DNA from: JAPPLB01 sp965208945
Lineage (GTDB): Bacteria; Acidobacteriota; Terriglobia; Bryobacterales; UBA6623
Length of the DNA stretch: 64,000 nt
Reading direction: 5' to 3'
Assembly: GCA_965208945.1 (NCBI GenBank)
Contig: OZ242366.1
Coordinates: forward strand, 3,410,001 to 3,474,000
The translations under genes were made by a program, and so were the position numbers. Each line of letters opens with the position of its first letter. Positions within the stretch are counted from its first letter, which is position 1. Positions 53,427 to 62,231 of the stretch are shown piece by piece. Under the pieces are notes generated by a model. That model was not told the DNA's origin. It did no database searches and saw only the letters and a list, made by a program, of their open reading frames with translations.

Positions 53427-54208
53427 TTCCGACGGAGAAGCTGTTTCGCCTGGATGGGAAGGTGGCTCTGGTGACGGGGGGCGCCGGGCTCTACGGTAAA
53501 CACATCGTGCGCGCCCTGGCCGAGGCGGGGGCGACGGTCGTGACCGCCTCCCGGAATGGAGAGGCCTGCCGGGCGTACGCCGAGGAGCTTCGACAAGAAG
53601 GGCTGCGCGCTGAAGGAGATCAATACGATCAAGCGTCGGAGGACTCGATTCGGGGCTTGCGGGACCGCCTGATCGAACGTCATGGACAGCTTGACGTGCT
53701 CTTCAACAATTCAGTGGCTCGGGCCGGCGGAGACCTGCTCGAAATCACTGCCGAGCGTTGGCGGCAAGCGATGCGCGTCAATTCGACCGGCCTTTTGCTG
53801 GCATGCCAAATCCTGTCCGAGCCGATGCGCGAGCGGCGGTCCGGATCGATCGTGAACATCGCCTCGATCTACGGCATGGTGGGGCCGGACTGGTCCATCT
53901 ACAAGGGCACCACCATATGGAACCCGATCGACTATCACTTCGCGAAAGGCGGGATGATCCAGATGACCCGCTACCTGGCGAGTTTCCTGGGGACCTACAA
54001 CGTAAGGGTCAACGCGCTCTCTCCGGGCGGTCTGCAAACACCCGATCACAGCGACACGTTCGTCCGGCAATACAGCGCGCGCACTCTGCTGGGACGCATG
54101 GCCGACGAGGACGATATCAAAGGGCCCGCCGTATTCCTGGCGTCGGACGCGTCGCGCTACATCACCGGCGCCAACATTCCAGTGGATGCGGGTTGGACAG
54201 CGATCTAG
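53423..54208 (+). CDS. SDR family oxidoreductase
   Basis: 261 aa. It has the cofactor motif TGGAGLYG (18-25), catalytic Ser148, Tyr171 and Lys175 (YHFAKGG), and SPGGLQTPDH. NNSVA replaces the usual NNAG, and about ten extra residues lie between the catalytic Ser and Tyr (DWSIYKGTTIWNPIDY), a feature of the subgroup near sugar-acid and sialic-acid-locus dehydrogenases. Coupled to the aminotransferase by a 4-bp overlap. Substrate unknown. Confidence 0.86.
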   Translation: MIPTEKLFRLDGKVALVTGGAGLYGKHIVRALAEAGATVVTASRNGEACRAYAEELRQEGLRAEGDQYDQASEDSIRGLRDRLIERHGQLDVLFNNSVARAGGDLLEITAERWRQAMRVNSTGLLLACQILSEPMRERRSGSIVNIASIYGMVGPDWSIYKGTTIWNPIDYHFAKGGMIQMTRYLASFLGTYNVRVNALSPGGLQTPDHSDTFVRQYSARTLLGRMADEDDIKGPAVFLASDASRYITGANIPVDAGWTAI

Positions 54209-54596
54209 TTTTTTCTTCGCTGCCAAGGTTCAAGTTTGCATCAAGTTGACGCGGCGATCCGTTCGCCCGATTGTCGATCTGAGGTGGAGCCTCGCAAGCC
54301 TTTCCGCCGCAACATAGCCTGCACGTCATGAATCCCGTTTCAGGACAGGTTTGTTCGCAACAACACTAACCATAGAAACGCTCTAAACACACGCTCCGTC
54401 CAAGCGGCATATGTCGCTTGCCCGTAGCCGCGCGGTTGCCGTTCCTGACGGCTCGGTACGGAAGGATGCCGTTTTCGAAACGACGCAAGGGTGGTTCGGG
54501 AGAGTGCTGGGTCACCTGCGCCTGGATGCCTCAGGAAGGCATCCCGTGCACCGCGAACAGGTAACCCGGACCGGCAAAGAAAGGAGGGCGGAGGGA
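54209..54596. other. Intergenic leader of the 223-aa gene, no gene seen
   Basis: About 390 bp. An open frame runs from 54411 into the next gene, but its first 62 codons lack a ribosome site and a leader-like sequence. A short TAGCCTGCA at about 54316 resembles the family A end but has no continuation. Confidence 0.45.
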
Positions 54597-55268
54597 ATGA
54601 CCAGGCTATGCAGAGGCTTCGTTCTTGTCGTGTTGAGCGCGTGCGTGATGCAAGCTGAATGGTTCGACAAAGGAAAGGTGAGATACAAGACGCTTGACGG
54701 AAAGTGGCGGAAAGCCGCGGTCCACGTCACCGATGACGGCATTGAAGTGTATGACCGGAAGCATCGGTCATTGGTGGCAACTTTCGCCAGCTTGGATCCC
54801 AAGATCAACGAAGACTTGTCCGTCCCCATGCGAAGAGGCGCGGTAGCCTATGGATTGCTTTCAGGGGCGGTGATTGCCGGTTATCTTGCGGTGTCGGAGG
54901 AACCCGGTTATGTGACGGATTGTTTCTACGCGGACTACAGTTCGTCCTGCACGAGTTATTGGTCCGAGGGTAGAGACGCAGTGATCACGGCGGGGGCCGC
55001 CTGGAAAGCGATCGGGGTGATGTCTGCGGTTGCGGCAGTGATAGCCGCCATACCAGCAAGGCCTACGGAGTACACGTTTACCGATGGACCGAGGTCGATC
55101 ACAGTGCGGGTCGGAAAGAAAAATCAACAGCGGTTCACCAATGCCTTGTCAATCCGAGGCAGCATCGAGTGGTCACAGCGTCAAGAGAGTAGCGACGTAA
55201 AGGGTGTTGCAGAACCCGTCATCTTCGGCGGGGGAGGTCGCGAACAGCCACGAGGCGGATCAAGATAA
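54597..55268 (+). CDS. Secreted or membrane protein of unknown function (223 aa)
   Basis: The ATG at 54597 is preceded by AAGGAGGGCGGAGGG. A signal peptide (GFVLVVLSACVMQA) precedes a small beta domain (KVRYKTLDGKWRKAAVHVTD), then two hydrophobic stretches (AYGLLSGAVIAGYLAV and AIGVMSAVAAVIAAIP) around a cysteine pair (TDCFYADYSSSCTSYW). The C-terminus is hydrophilic and Gly/Gln-rich. I recognise no family. Two helices with a Cys-containing loop suggest a membrane hairpin. Confidence 0.68.
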   Translation: MTRLCRGFVLVVLSACVMQAEWFDKGKVRYKTLDGKWRKAAVHVTDDGIEVYDRKHRSLVATFASLDPKINEDLSVPMRRGAVAYGLLSGAVIAGYLAVSEEPGYVTDCFYADYSSSCTSYWSEGRDAVITAGAAWKAIGVMSAVAAVIAAIPARPTEYTFTDGPRSITVRVGKKNQQRFTNALSIRGSIEWSQRQESSDVKGVAEPVIFGGGGREQPRGGSR

Positions 55269-55305
55269 CTGGAAAGTGGGGAAAGACATCCTTCCGATGG
55301 ACTGC

Positions 55306-56287
55306 CTCATGGCGGCGGTAGAAGGCTCACCAGTACAGAACAGATAAATGTTGACGCAGGGAGCAGTTCATTGTACCGCCGAATATAGTCTTCTATTGCA
55401 TTCTTGAGATCTTTGTTTTCGAAAGCTTTAACCTGCATTTCTCACCACCCGACGGTCGAAGCACACGATAAAAGGCCGTGATTCGTGTCTCGTGTCTCGT
55501 GATTCGTGAAAACCATGGGAGGGGGCTTGGTTCGCTCCAGAAGAAATGGCTAACGGCCCGTGAATTGGGAAAGCCGTGTTTCGTAACCCGAAGGGTGAAG
55601 GAGGCGATTTGGCAGTACGCCTGCGCGCGCCAAGCGGCTCGCGCCTTTTTCCTCCGCCCGGCTTGCGCCTAGTCCTGACGGCCCTCTCACGCACTTCGCC
55701 TCGCCGCGTGGTGAGAAATGCAGGTCAAGTATCTTTTCATTGAAAATAGTCTTGTATTCGATATTTGCAAAGGGCATGTCTTTTTGCTTTTCCAATTCAT
55801 CTTTGATTCGCGTGACAGCTACCTGAAAATCATCACTGCTGGTAAATGCAGATGTGATTTCATTCTCAAAGTTTCTTCTTCTGGATTTTGCTGCCCGACG
55901 AACTGCCTTCAACAAGGCCTCCTTCGCATCATCAATGTTGATGTGAAGCCGTTCATATTCTCTCCGAAGCCCGGCGTCCACCAACAGCGTAGACGTTTTC
56001 TCGGGCGGCCTATATTCGGTTACGTATGGCAAAACGACCATTACACACTTGCCTTCAATTTTTTCACCGTTTTCGTCTATATTATGACGTAAAGTAACAC
56101 GCCCAGGAAATATTCTGTCTTTTGAGCTTTCTCCTTTGAAGGCATCCAGAAATGTGTGTGCAAGCGATGATTTCAATACACCATTGAGTGCATAGATCGC
56201 GTTAGTCTGAGTTTTGGAAAAATCAAGCTCTGTCCTGAGTTACTTGATTCCATAGCAGTGCTCTAAATCAAGAGTAACTCTCCTCAT
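55306..56287 (-). pseudogene. Broken AT-rich gene, ATPase-like N-terminal region, interrupted by repeat A17
   Basis: From the ATG at 56287 (with GGAGG six bases upstream) the frame reads VTLDLEHCYGIK, hits TAA at codon 16, then continues LRTELDFSKTQTNAIYALNG and VLKSSLAHTFLDAF. This resembles AAA-type ATPases with a degenerate P-loop (NGVLKSS). It runs to EYKTIFNEKIL, where a 299-bp repeat lies in the gene. Past the repeat the frame resumes cleanly as KAFENKDLKNAIEDYIRRYN but ends within 45 codons. There are therefore three lesions: nonsense codon, insertion and 3' loss. The AT-rich composition suggests horizontal transfer. The family assignment is tentative. Confidence 0.72.
55429..55727. 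repeat. Family A/B composite, copy A17 (longest), inserted in a gene
   Basis: 299 bp, ends TAACCTGCATTTCTCACC and GGTGAGAAATGCAGGTCA. The core holds a TCGTG array (55478-55512), the CGCTCCAGAAGAAATGGC module, a GTGTTTCGTAACCCGAAGGG module and the long-form family A right half. Flanking coding frames join across it, so the insertion site can be placed to within one or two bases. Confidence 0.93.
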
Positions 56288-56461
56288 GACAAACCTCCGA
56301 TTTGAAGACTTAGCGAAAGTAGTCTACCCCTGCGCAGGTGGCATTGTTTAGTTTTGAATTGCCGTTTGCACGAAGTTCCTTTGCCATTTATTTGGAAGAT
56401 ACTGTGCATTTTGCCAGGATTCGTGACGGTGCCTGGTGAAGCGGCGGTGGTCCGGCAACGA

Positions 56462-57424
56462 TCAGGCTTGAAGCTGCTGTTGGGTGATCACGAACATGGG
56501 GTCGCCCGGTTTGACGACGGGAAACTGGCGAACAAGAGCGATGACACCATCCGAGGTTGCCCGGTAGGTTTCAATGGTTTCGCCGTGGAAGTTGACCGTG
56601 CGTCCCAGTTCCTGCCTTTCGGTCACGGTTTGAAGCAACTCGACGCCGGGAATGAAGAAGCCTTCCCGTTGGCAGAGGAGGCCGGCTTCGATGTCGCCGT
56701 CGCCGTGAAGACGTGTTTCGATCGAGGCTGGCGAGGCGGGCTCACCGGGGAGGATCCGCAGATGCCGCATGAGGTTGGTGACGCCGTTACGAAAAACGTC
56801 GAGGTCATAGGGGTGGATGCGACCGGCGCCGCGGGCTTCGGTGTAGAGCCACGGGATGCCGCGGTCGTGCGCGAACGAGATGGTGCGTCCGGGGGCGATG
56901 ATCGGATGACTCCAGGTGACGGGCGCCCCGAAGCACTCGGCGGCGGCGCGGCCTCGTGAGTCGTTGGCGTTGTAACCGACCATCGTGGGCATCAGCAAGG
57001 CTACGCCGGCGCTATGCAGGTCCAGGTAGAAGTCTGCTTGCGCGATCACTTGCCGGGCCAGCGTGTGCGCGATCGCATCTGACGGCCCTTGATCGGGAGC
57101 GCCGGGGAAAATCCGGGCAAGATTGACGCCGTCAAGGGGGCTGCGGCGGGTTCCGGCCCAGAAAGCGGGCGGATTCGAAACCGGAACGGTAATCAGGTCA
57201 CCGCGCATGGCGGCAGGATCGAGCGTCTCGACGACGTCGAAGATGGCGCGGACACCTTCGTATTCGTCGCCGTGGATGCCCGCCGTAACCACGAGCGCGG
57301 CTCCTTCATGAGATCCTCGAACAAGCAGGATGGGAAGTTGGATGCCGCTGTGGCCGACGTCGAGCTCGAGGCCATACTTTTGGCCGCGGCTGTAGTCACT
57401 GGGGTGGAATGAAGAAGTTTTCAT
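56462..57424 (-). CDS. Succinylglutamate desuccinylase/aspartoacylase family deacylase
   Basis: 320 aa. Zinc ligands of the M14-like fold are TAGIHGDEYEG (His51, Glu54) and YLDLHSAG (His137), with substrate arginine in NLARIFPG. The C-terminal beta domain (VNFHGETIETYRATSDGVIA) is typical. Relatives remove acyl groups from N-acyl amino acids or ectoine derivatives. The gene starts 15 bp after the stop of the DUF255 gene on the same strand, so the two are likely an operon. Confidence 0.88.
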   Translation of the reverse strand: MKTSSFHPSDYSRGQKYGLELDVGHSGIQLPILLVRGSHEGAALVVTAGIHGDEYEGVRAIFDVVETLDPAAMRGDLITVPVSNPPAFWAGTRRSPLDGVNLARIFPGAPDQGPSDAIAHTLARQVIAQADFYLDLHSAGVALLMPTMVGYNANDSRGRAAAECFGAPVTWSHPIIAPGRTISFAHDRGIPWLYTEARGAGRIHPYDLDVFRNGVTNLMRHLRILPGEPASPASIETRLHGDGDIEAGLLCQREGFFIPGVELLQTVTERQELGRTVNFHGETIETYRATSDGVIALVRQFPVVKPGDPMFVITQQQLQA

Positions 57425-57439
57425 GGCGGGCGGTTTCCG

Positions 57440-59746
57440 CTACGGAGTTGTTGGAACGTTCAGGAGCTTCACTTTTCGGAGTTGCCCGGCGAAGGTGACG
57501 GGATCACCGGTCGGGAGTTCGCAGATGCGGTTTTCGCAGACGTAGGCGGTGGGTTTTCCCTTGATGGCCCGTTTCCGGTCAAGCAGCGGAATGACGGCGG
57601 CGTGCTCCGCGAGTTCTTCCCCTTCGCTGACAACGGTGAGGATGCGGTTGGGGAGAAAGGCATCGCGGAGCTGTTCGAGCAGGTGAGCCGCTTGCCCGCG
57701 ATCATCGGGTGTCACGATGACCACTTGCTTGGGTGTGTCGAGATGGAAGTCGAGGGCCAGCAGCATCTCCGATAAGGCGGCAGGCCGCGCCGCCAGGATG
57801 GGTTGGAAAGCCCGGAGCGCTTTTCCGGCCCGTTGGCGGTAGCTGTCGATGGTCGTGAATTCGTGCAGGCGGAAGAGATTCAGCACCGCGACGGAATTGC
57901 CGGAAGGCTCAGCGCCGTCGTAGTTGGGTTTCTCTCTCGCGAGGAGCTGCTCGTGATCGTTGCTGGTCATGAAGAAGCCCCCGTTTTCCGGATCCTCGTA
58001 GTTCTTTTCCAGAACGCGGTCGAGCGCGATGGCTTCGCGCAACCAACGGAGACCGCCGGTAGCTTCGTAGAGATCGAGAAGTCCGGCGATCAGGAAGGAG
58101 TAGTCGTCGAGGTATGCGGCGTGACGCGCTTCGCCGTCTTTGTAACGGCGCAGGAGGCGCCCCTCGCGGCGAAGGTTCGTGAGGAGAAAGTCCGCGGCGC
58201 GTTCGGCTCGCCGGGCATATACCTCTTCGCGAAGGACGAGGGCGGCGAAGGCCTGAGCGGAGATCATCAAGCCGTTCCAGGAAGTGAGGATTTTTTCGTC
58301 GCGGAGCGGGAGAGGACGCTCGAGGCGCGCCGTGTAGAGTTTTTCCCGGGCGGTTTGGAGTTGCGCGGAGATTGTTGACGAGCCCGGTACGGCATGGAGG
58401 ATGTTGCGTCCTTCGAAGTTGCCCGTGCTCGTGACGTTGTAGTGCTGCTTGACGAGGAGGGCCTGTTCGTTGGTCAGGACAGAATCGATTTCCTCGGGGG
58501 TCCACGTGAAGAACCAGCCTTCCTCGCTCTCGCCCTGGGGGTTGGGACTGTCGGCGTCGGTGGCGGAGTAGAAGGCGCCTTGCGGCGACGTCATGTCGCG
58601 CTCGACGTAGCGGAGGATTTCACGGGCGACCCGGGCGAAGTCTGCCCGTCCGGTGGCCTGATAAGCCTCCAGGTAGTTCACAACCAGCAGCGCGTTGTCA
58701 TAGAGCATCTTCTCGAAGTGCGGAATCCGCCACTCGGCGTCGGTGGCGTAGCGGTGGAAGCCGCCGCCGATGTGATCGTAGATGCCGCCGGCGGCCATGT
58801 GTTCAAGGGTTGACTCGACCATCTCGAGGGCCTGCTCGTCGCCGGTATGGCGGTGATAACGGAGGAGGAAGCGGATGGCCAGATTGCTTGGGAACTTGGG
58901 CGCGCCCCTGGTGCCGCCGTTTACATTGTCGAATTGCCGGCGGTAATACCGGGCGGCGGTGTGCAGCACTTCCGCATCGGGGAGATGTGAGCCGGTCTCG
59001 GGCTGGAGCATGGCTTCGACACGGCCGGCGATCTGCTCGGCGCGCGCGGCGACCTCGCCGGGTTGCTCGTCGTAGATCTTCTTGAGATCGCCAAGGATCG
59101 TGAGGAAGCCTTTCGATGCGCCGCGATCGCCGTCGCGGGCAGGGAAATACGTGCCCGCATAGAAGGGCTTGCGCTCCGGAGTAAGCCAGGCGGTCATGGG
59201 CCAGCCGCCATGGCGCCCCATTGCCTGTACAGCGCTCATGTAGATGGAATCGACGTCGGGCCGCTCCTCGCGGTCCACTTTGATCGCGACGTAGTTTTCA
59301 TTGATATATTCGGCGATCTCGACATCGTCGAAAGACTCTTCCTCCATGACGTGGCACCAGTGGCAGGTCGAATAGCCGACGCTCAGCAGGACGGGGCGGC
59401 CGAGGCGGCGAGCGGTCTCGAAGGCTTCATCTCCCCAGGGATGCCAGTTCATCGGGTTGTGGGCGTGCTGCAGGAGATAGGGGCTGCCTTCCAGCAACAG
59501 ACGATTCGTGAACCTGGGCGTACCGTTTTCGTCGAGATGCCGGGTGCGGGGCCTGTAGGCGGGGCCGCGGCGGCTCCAGGCCTGGTCGAGTTTCCGGACG
59601 AGAGCTTCGGGAAAGGGCTCGGCTCCGGGAAGCCGAGTTACGATCGAGGCCGAGCCGTCCCGGGGAAGAGCGCTTTCGCAGGACACACCTGCCGCCAAGG
59701 CCGCCGCGGCAAGCAGCGTAAAGAACAGGAAGCGCGACTTCATCAT
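57440..59746 (-). CDS. Thioredoxin-domain DUF255 protein (YyaL/SSP411 family)
   Basis: 768 aa. The N-terminus has a hydrophobic leader (RFLFFTLLAAAALAAGVSC), so it is probably exported or a lipoprotein. The DUF255 thioredoxin-like domain follows: NRLLLEGSPYLLQHAHNPMN, WHPWGDEAF, STCHWCHVMEEESF (Cys128, Cys131) and VDREERPDVDSIYM. Residues from about 260 to 700 form an alpha/alpha-barrel like that of N-acylglucosamine 2-epimerases (GGGFHRYATDAEWRIPHFEK). Function unknown. Some family members lack a leader; this one has it. Confidence 0.9.
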   Translation of the reverse strand: MMKSRFLFFTLLAAAALAAGVSCESALPRDGSASIVTRLPGAEPFPEALVRKLDQAWSRRGPAYRPRTRHLDENGTPRFTNRLLLEGSPYLLQHAHNPMNWHPWGDEAFETARRLGRPVLLSVGYSTCHWCHVMEEESFDDVEIAEYINENYVAIKVDREERPDVDSIYMSAVQAMGRHGGWPMTAWLTPERKPFYAGTYFPARDGDRGASKGFLTILGDLKKIYDEQPGEVAARAEQIAGRVEAMLQPETGSHLPDAEVLHTAARYYRRQFDNVNGGTRGAPKFPSNLAIRFLLRYHRHTGDEQALEMVESTLEHMAAGGIYDHIGGGFHRYATDAEWRIPHFEKMLYDNALLVVNYLEAYQATGRADFARVAREILRYVERDMTSPQGAFYSATDADSPNPQGESEEGWFFTWTPEEIDSVLTNEQALLVKQHYNVTSTGNFEGRNILHAVPGSSTISAQLQTAREKLYTARLERPLPLRDEKILTSWNGLMISAQAFAALVLREEVYARRAERAADFLLTNLRREGRLLRRYKDGEARHAAYLDDYSFLIAGLLDLYEATGGLRWLREAIALDRVLEKNYEDPENGGFFMTSNDHEQLLAREKPNYDGAEPSGNSVAVLNLFRLHEFTTIDSYRQRAGKALRAFQPILAARPAALSEMLLALDFHLDTPKQVVIVTPDDRGQAAHLLEQLRDAFLPNRILTVVSEGEELAEHAAVIPLLDRKRAIKGKPTAYVCENRICELPTGDPVTFAGQLRKVKLLNVPTTP

Positions 59747-59850
59747 CGAAGGCGGGATGCCGGTGTCATGGTATCACCCGGCTGTTCAGAATCCCTGGCG
59801 GCGGGTGTGAGGTATCATGCGTCTCTGACTGATCGTAGGTGGAGGAGAGC

Positions 59851-60894
59851 ATGCGATTCCCGAGATATTTCATCGCCCCCATTCTTTGGATGACACTGCA
59901 AGGGGCGGCGTTCGCCGAGACCCATGAGGTGTTCCCGGATCGCTTCTACCGCACCTTCTCGTTTGCTCACGAGCCGGTGGCGACCGTGGAACCCGGGGAC
60001 ACCGTGATCACCACGATGTTGGATTCGCGGGGCCACGACAAGACGGGCAAACTGGTGATCTACCAGGACAACGTACTGACGGGACCATTCTATGTGAACG
60101 GCGCGGAGCCGGGCGACCTGCTTGTGGTGCACTTCAACAAGGTGCGGCTGAATCGCGACTGGGGCTGGAACGGCGTGCGGGTGGGTTTGAGCGCGCTGTT
60201 GCCGGGGTACGTGCGAGGGATCTACGACAACAATTTTATCGAGGAGTGGTTGCAACCGGGGCGACGCAATGCCGTGAAGTGGTACATCGACCTCGACAAG
60301 AAGATCACGTATCCGACGCGGCCCCTGGGCGACAAGGTGAAGATGGAGTTCCCGGCGATTCCGGCGGTTGGGTGCGTTGGCGTTGCTCCGCCGAACAAGA
60401 CCGCGATCACATCGGGTCCGACGGGTCCGCATGGAGGGAATATCGACTACAACGGGATCATCGAGGGAACGACGGTATACCTGAATGTATTCGAGCCGGG
60501 CGCGCTGTTCTTACTGGGCGACGGGCATGCGGCGCACGGCGACGGTGAGCTGCTCGGGAACGGGACGGAGACTTCGCTTGACGCCGAGTTCACCGTGGAT
60601 GTGATCAAGGGCAAACGCATCGGCTACACGCGTTTGGAAGAACCGCATCACCTGGTGACGTTCGGCACGTTGCCGGGCCGCACGCACATGGGGTTTCAGG
60701 CGGCGATTACGGAAATGATCCAGTGGCTCGTGAATGACTACGGGGTGAAGGAGCCGGAGGCTCATGTGTTGCTCGGGCTTGCGGCAGAGTTGCGGGTGGC
60801 GGCCTGGAACAATACATTCCTGTGCCGAGTGGCGAAGAAGTATTTGCCGGAGCCGATGCCGGTGCGCATGCTTTCCGAGGCAGGCGGGGATTGA
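59851..60894 (+). CDS. Acetamidase/formamidase family protein, secreted
   Basis: 347 aa from the ATG at 59851 with GGAGGAGAGC. A signal peptide (FIAPILWMTLQGAAFA) is present, unusual for cytoplasmic formamidases. FmdA-family motifs include VEPGDTVITTMLD, GAEPGDLLVVHF, PAVGCVGVAPPNK, TGPHGGNIDYNGIIEGTTVY and GDGHAAHGDGELLGNG. It should hydrolyse short amides to ammonia and acid, acting outside the cytoplasm here. The C45 hydrolase gene follows in the same direction after 68 bp. Confidence 0.92.
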   Translation: MRFPRYFIAPILWMTLQGAAFAETHEVFPDRFYRTFSFAHEPVATVEPGDTVITTMLDSRGHDKTGKLVIYQDNVLTGPFYVNGAEPGDLLVVHFNKVRLNRDWGWNGVRVGLSALLPGYVRGIYDNNFIEEWLQPGRRNAVKWYIDLDKKITYPTRPLGDKVKMEFPAIPAVGCVGVAPPNKTAITSGPTGPHGGNIDYNGIIEGTTVYLNVFEPGALFLLGDGHAAHGDGELLGNGTETSLDAEFTVDVIKGKRIGYTRLEEPHHLVTFGTLPGRTHMGFQAAITEMIQWLVNDYGVKEPEAHVLLGLAAELRVAAWNNTFLCRVAKKYLPEPMPVRMLSEAGGD

Positions 60895-60962
60895 ACGGGT
60901 GTTCCGGTTTGCCGGTTCCTATAATGGGGCAAGCCAAGACCGTGGCTACAAGGGGGCAGCCC

Positions 60963-62174
60963 ATGTCCGACCGAGAATCTCACAGAGAAAACGCGCAACT
61001 CAGCAGGCGCGCGTTATTGGGTGGAGCGGCCGCGCTCGTTGGAGGCACGGGTCTGACGTCATGCAGTGAGCCGGCTTCCTCGAAATCGTTTCATATCGAG
61101 CCGGCGAGCCGGTTGCAGTACGAACTTGTCAAAGCGGAAGGCTCTCACCGCGAACTGGGGCGGCAGCATGGCGAGCAGGCCTCCGAGTCGATCCGGATGC
61201 ACCTCGATCACATCGCGCGCACGCAGAAACTGTCACAGGACGCGATGCGGACGAAGGCGCTCAAGTTTGTCGAGCTGTTCCAGCAATACTGTCCGCATCT
61301 GTTGGATGAGATCGAAGGCCTGGCCGAGGGGGCGGGGATCACGCTTGCCGAGGGGTTGACCTGCAACCTTCGAGGCGAATTGGGAAAGGCGCCGGACGAA
61401 GGTTGCACGACCTATGTGATCGGCAAGTCGTCAACGGGAGAAAAAGAAATCCTGGTCGGGCAGAACAGCGACATGTCGCAGCCGAATATCGAGATGGGTT
61501 ACATGCTGCACTTGAAGCCGATCGACAAGCCGCAGGTCTTGATCTGGACTTTCGGCGGAATGATCGGCTATCACGGCATGAACAGCGTCGGCGTCGCGCA
61601 TTTCGCGAATTCACTCGGCGGCGGCCCGGCAGGACAGTTCGGACTATCACACTATCCGGTGAAACGGATGATGCTGGAGTGCTCGAGGGTCAGCGAAGTG
61701 CTGGATCTCTTCCGACGAGTGCCGCTTGCCTCGAACGGCAATTACGTGCTGTGCGACGGCGCAGGCGCGATCATCGACATCGAGGCAAACACGAACGGGC
61801 CGCAGATCGTAGACGACAGTCATCGCGGCTACATTGCACACACGAACCACTATCTCTGTCCGCTCTACGGCACGCCGGAGAACTACGAAAAGAGTCTTCC
61901 CGATTCGTTCCCGCGCCTGGAGAGGATGAACGCGATGATCGATGCGGAGAAGGGCAAGGTCAACGTCGAGCGGATCAAGGGGTATCTGAGCGATCACTCG
62001 AACGGCGCTGCGAGCATTTGCCGCCATCCGCAGACCGACGATTTGGAGTCGGGTTTCGAGACGGCGGGCCGGACGGTGGCATCGATGATTGCCGAGCCTG
62101 CGAAAATACGGATGCACGTGGCGTTGGGCAACCCTTGCGCCAGTGAGTACGTGACGTATGCGATGGACGCCTGA
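60963..62174 (+). CDS. C45-family autoproteolytic acyltransferase/hydrolase (penicillin acyltransferase-like)
   Basis: 403 aa from the ATG at 60963. The N-terminus has twin arginines (LSRRALLGGAAALVGG) and a lipobox ending at Cys34, so it is a Tat lipoprotein. The Ntn-hydrolase nucleophile is probably Cys148 in PDEGCTTYVIG, exposed by autocleavage, followed by VGQNSDMSQPN, MNSVGVAHFANSL and YIAHTNHYL. Relatives cleave or transfer acyl groups on amides (isopenicillin N acyltransferase). With acetamidase upstream it may serve extracytoplasmic amide degradation. Confidence 0.88.
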   Translation: MSDRESHRENAQLSRRALLGGAAALVGGTGLTSCSEPASSKSFHIEPASRLQYELVKAEGSHRELGRQHGEQASESIRMHLDHIARTQKLSQDAMRTKALKFVELFQQYCPHLLDEIEGLAEGAGITLAEGLTCNLRGELGKAPDEGCTTYVIGKSSTGEKEILVGQNSDMSQPNIEMGYMLHLKPIDKPQVLIWTFGGMIGYHGMNSVGVAHFANSLGGGPAGQFGLSHYPVKRMMLECSRVSEVLDLFRRVPLASNGNYVLCDGAGAIIDIEANTNGPQIVDDSHRGYIAHTNHYLCPLYGTPENYEKSLPDSFPRLERMNAMIDAEKGKVNVERIKGYLSDHSNGAASICRHPQTDDLESGFETAGRTVASMIAEPAKIRMHVALGNPCASEYVTYAMDA

Positions 62175-62231
62175 GCCAGGACGGAGTCGTTGGTGTCTTC
62201 CTCGCGCTGATTCATTATCCCGGTACTTCCA

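Noticed and set aside
54411..54596. Upstream extension of the 223-aa secreted protein
   Set aside because: The internal ATG at 54597 has an excellent ribosome site and opens directly into a signal peptide; the extension does not.
11169..55694. Recurrent 60-80 codon frames crossing family A elements (for example reading HFSPRGEAKCVRGPSG)
   Set aside because: They exist in several frames of each copy, have no consistent start or ribosome site, and break in composite copies; the element is not protein-coding.
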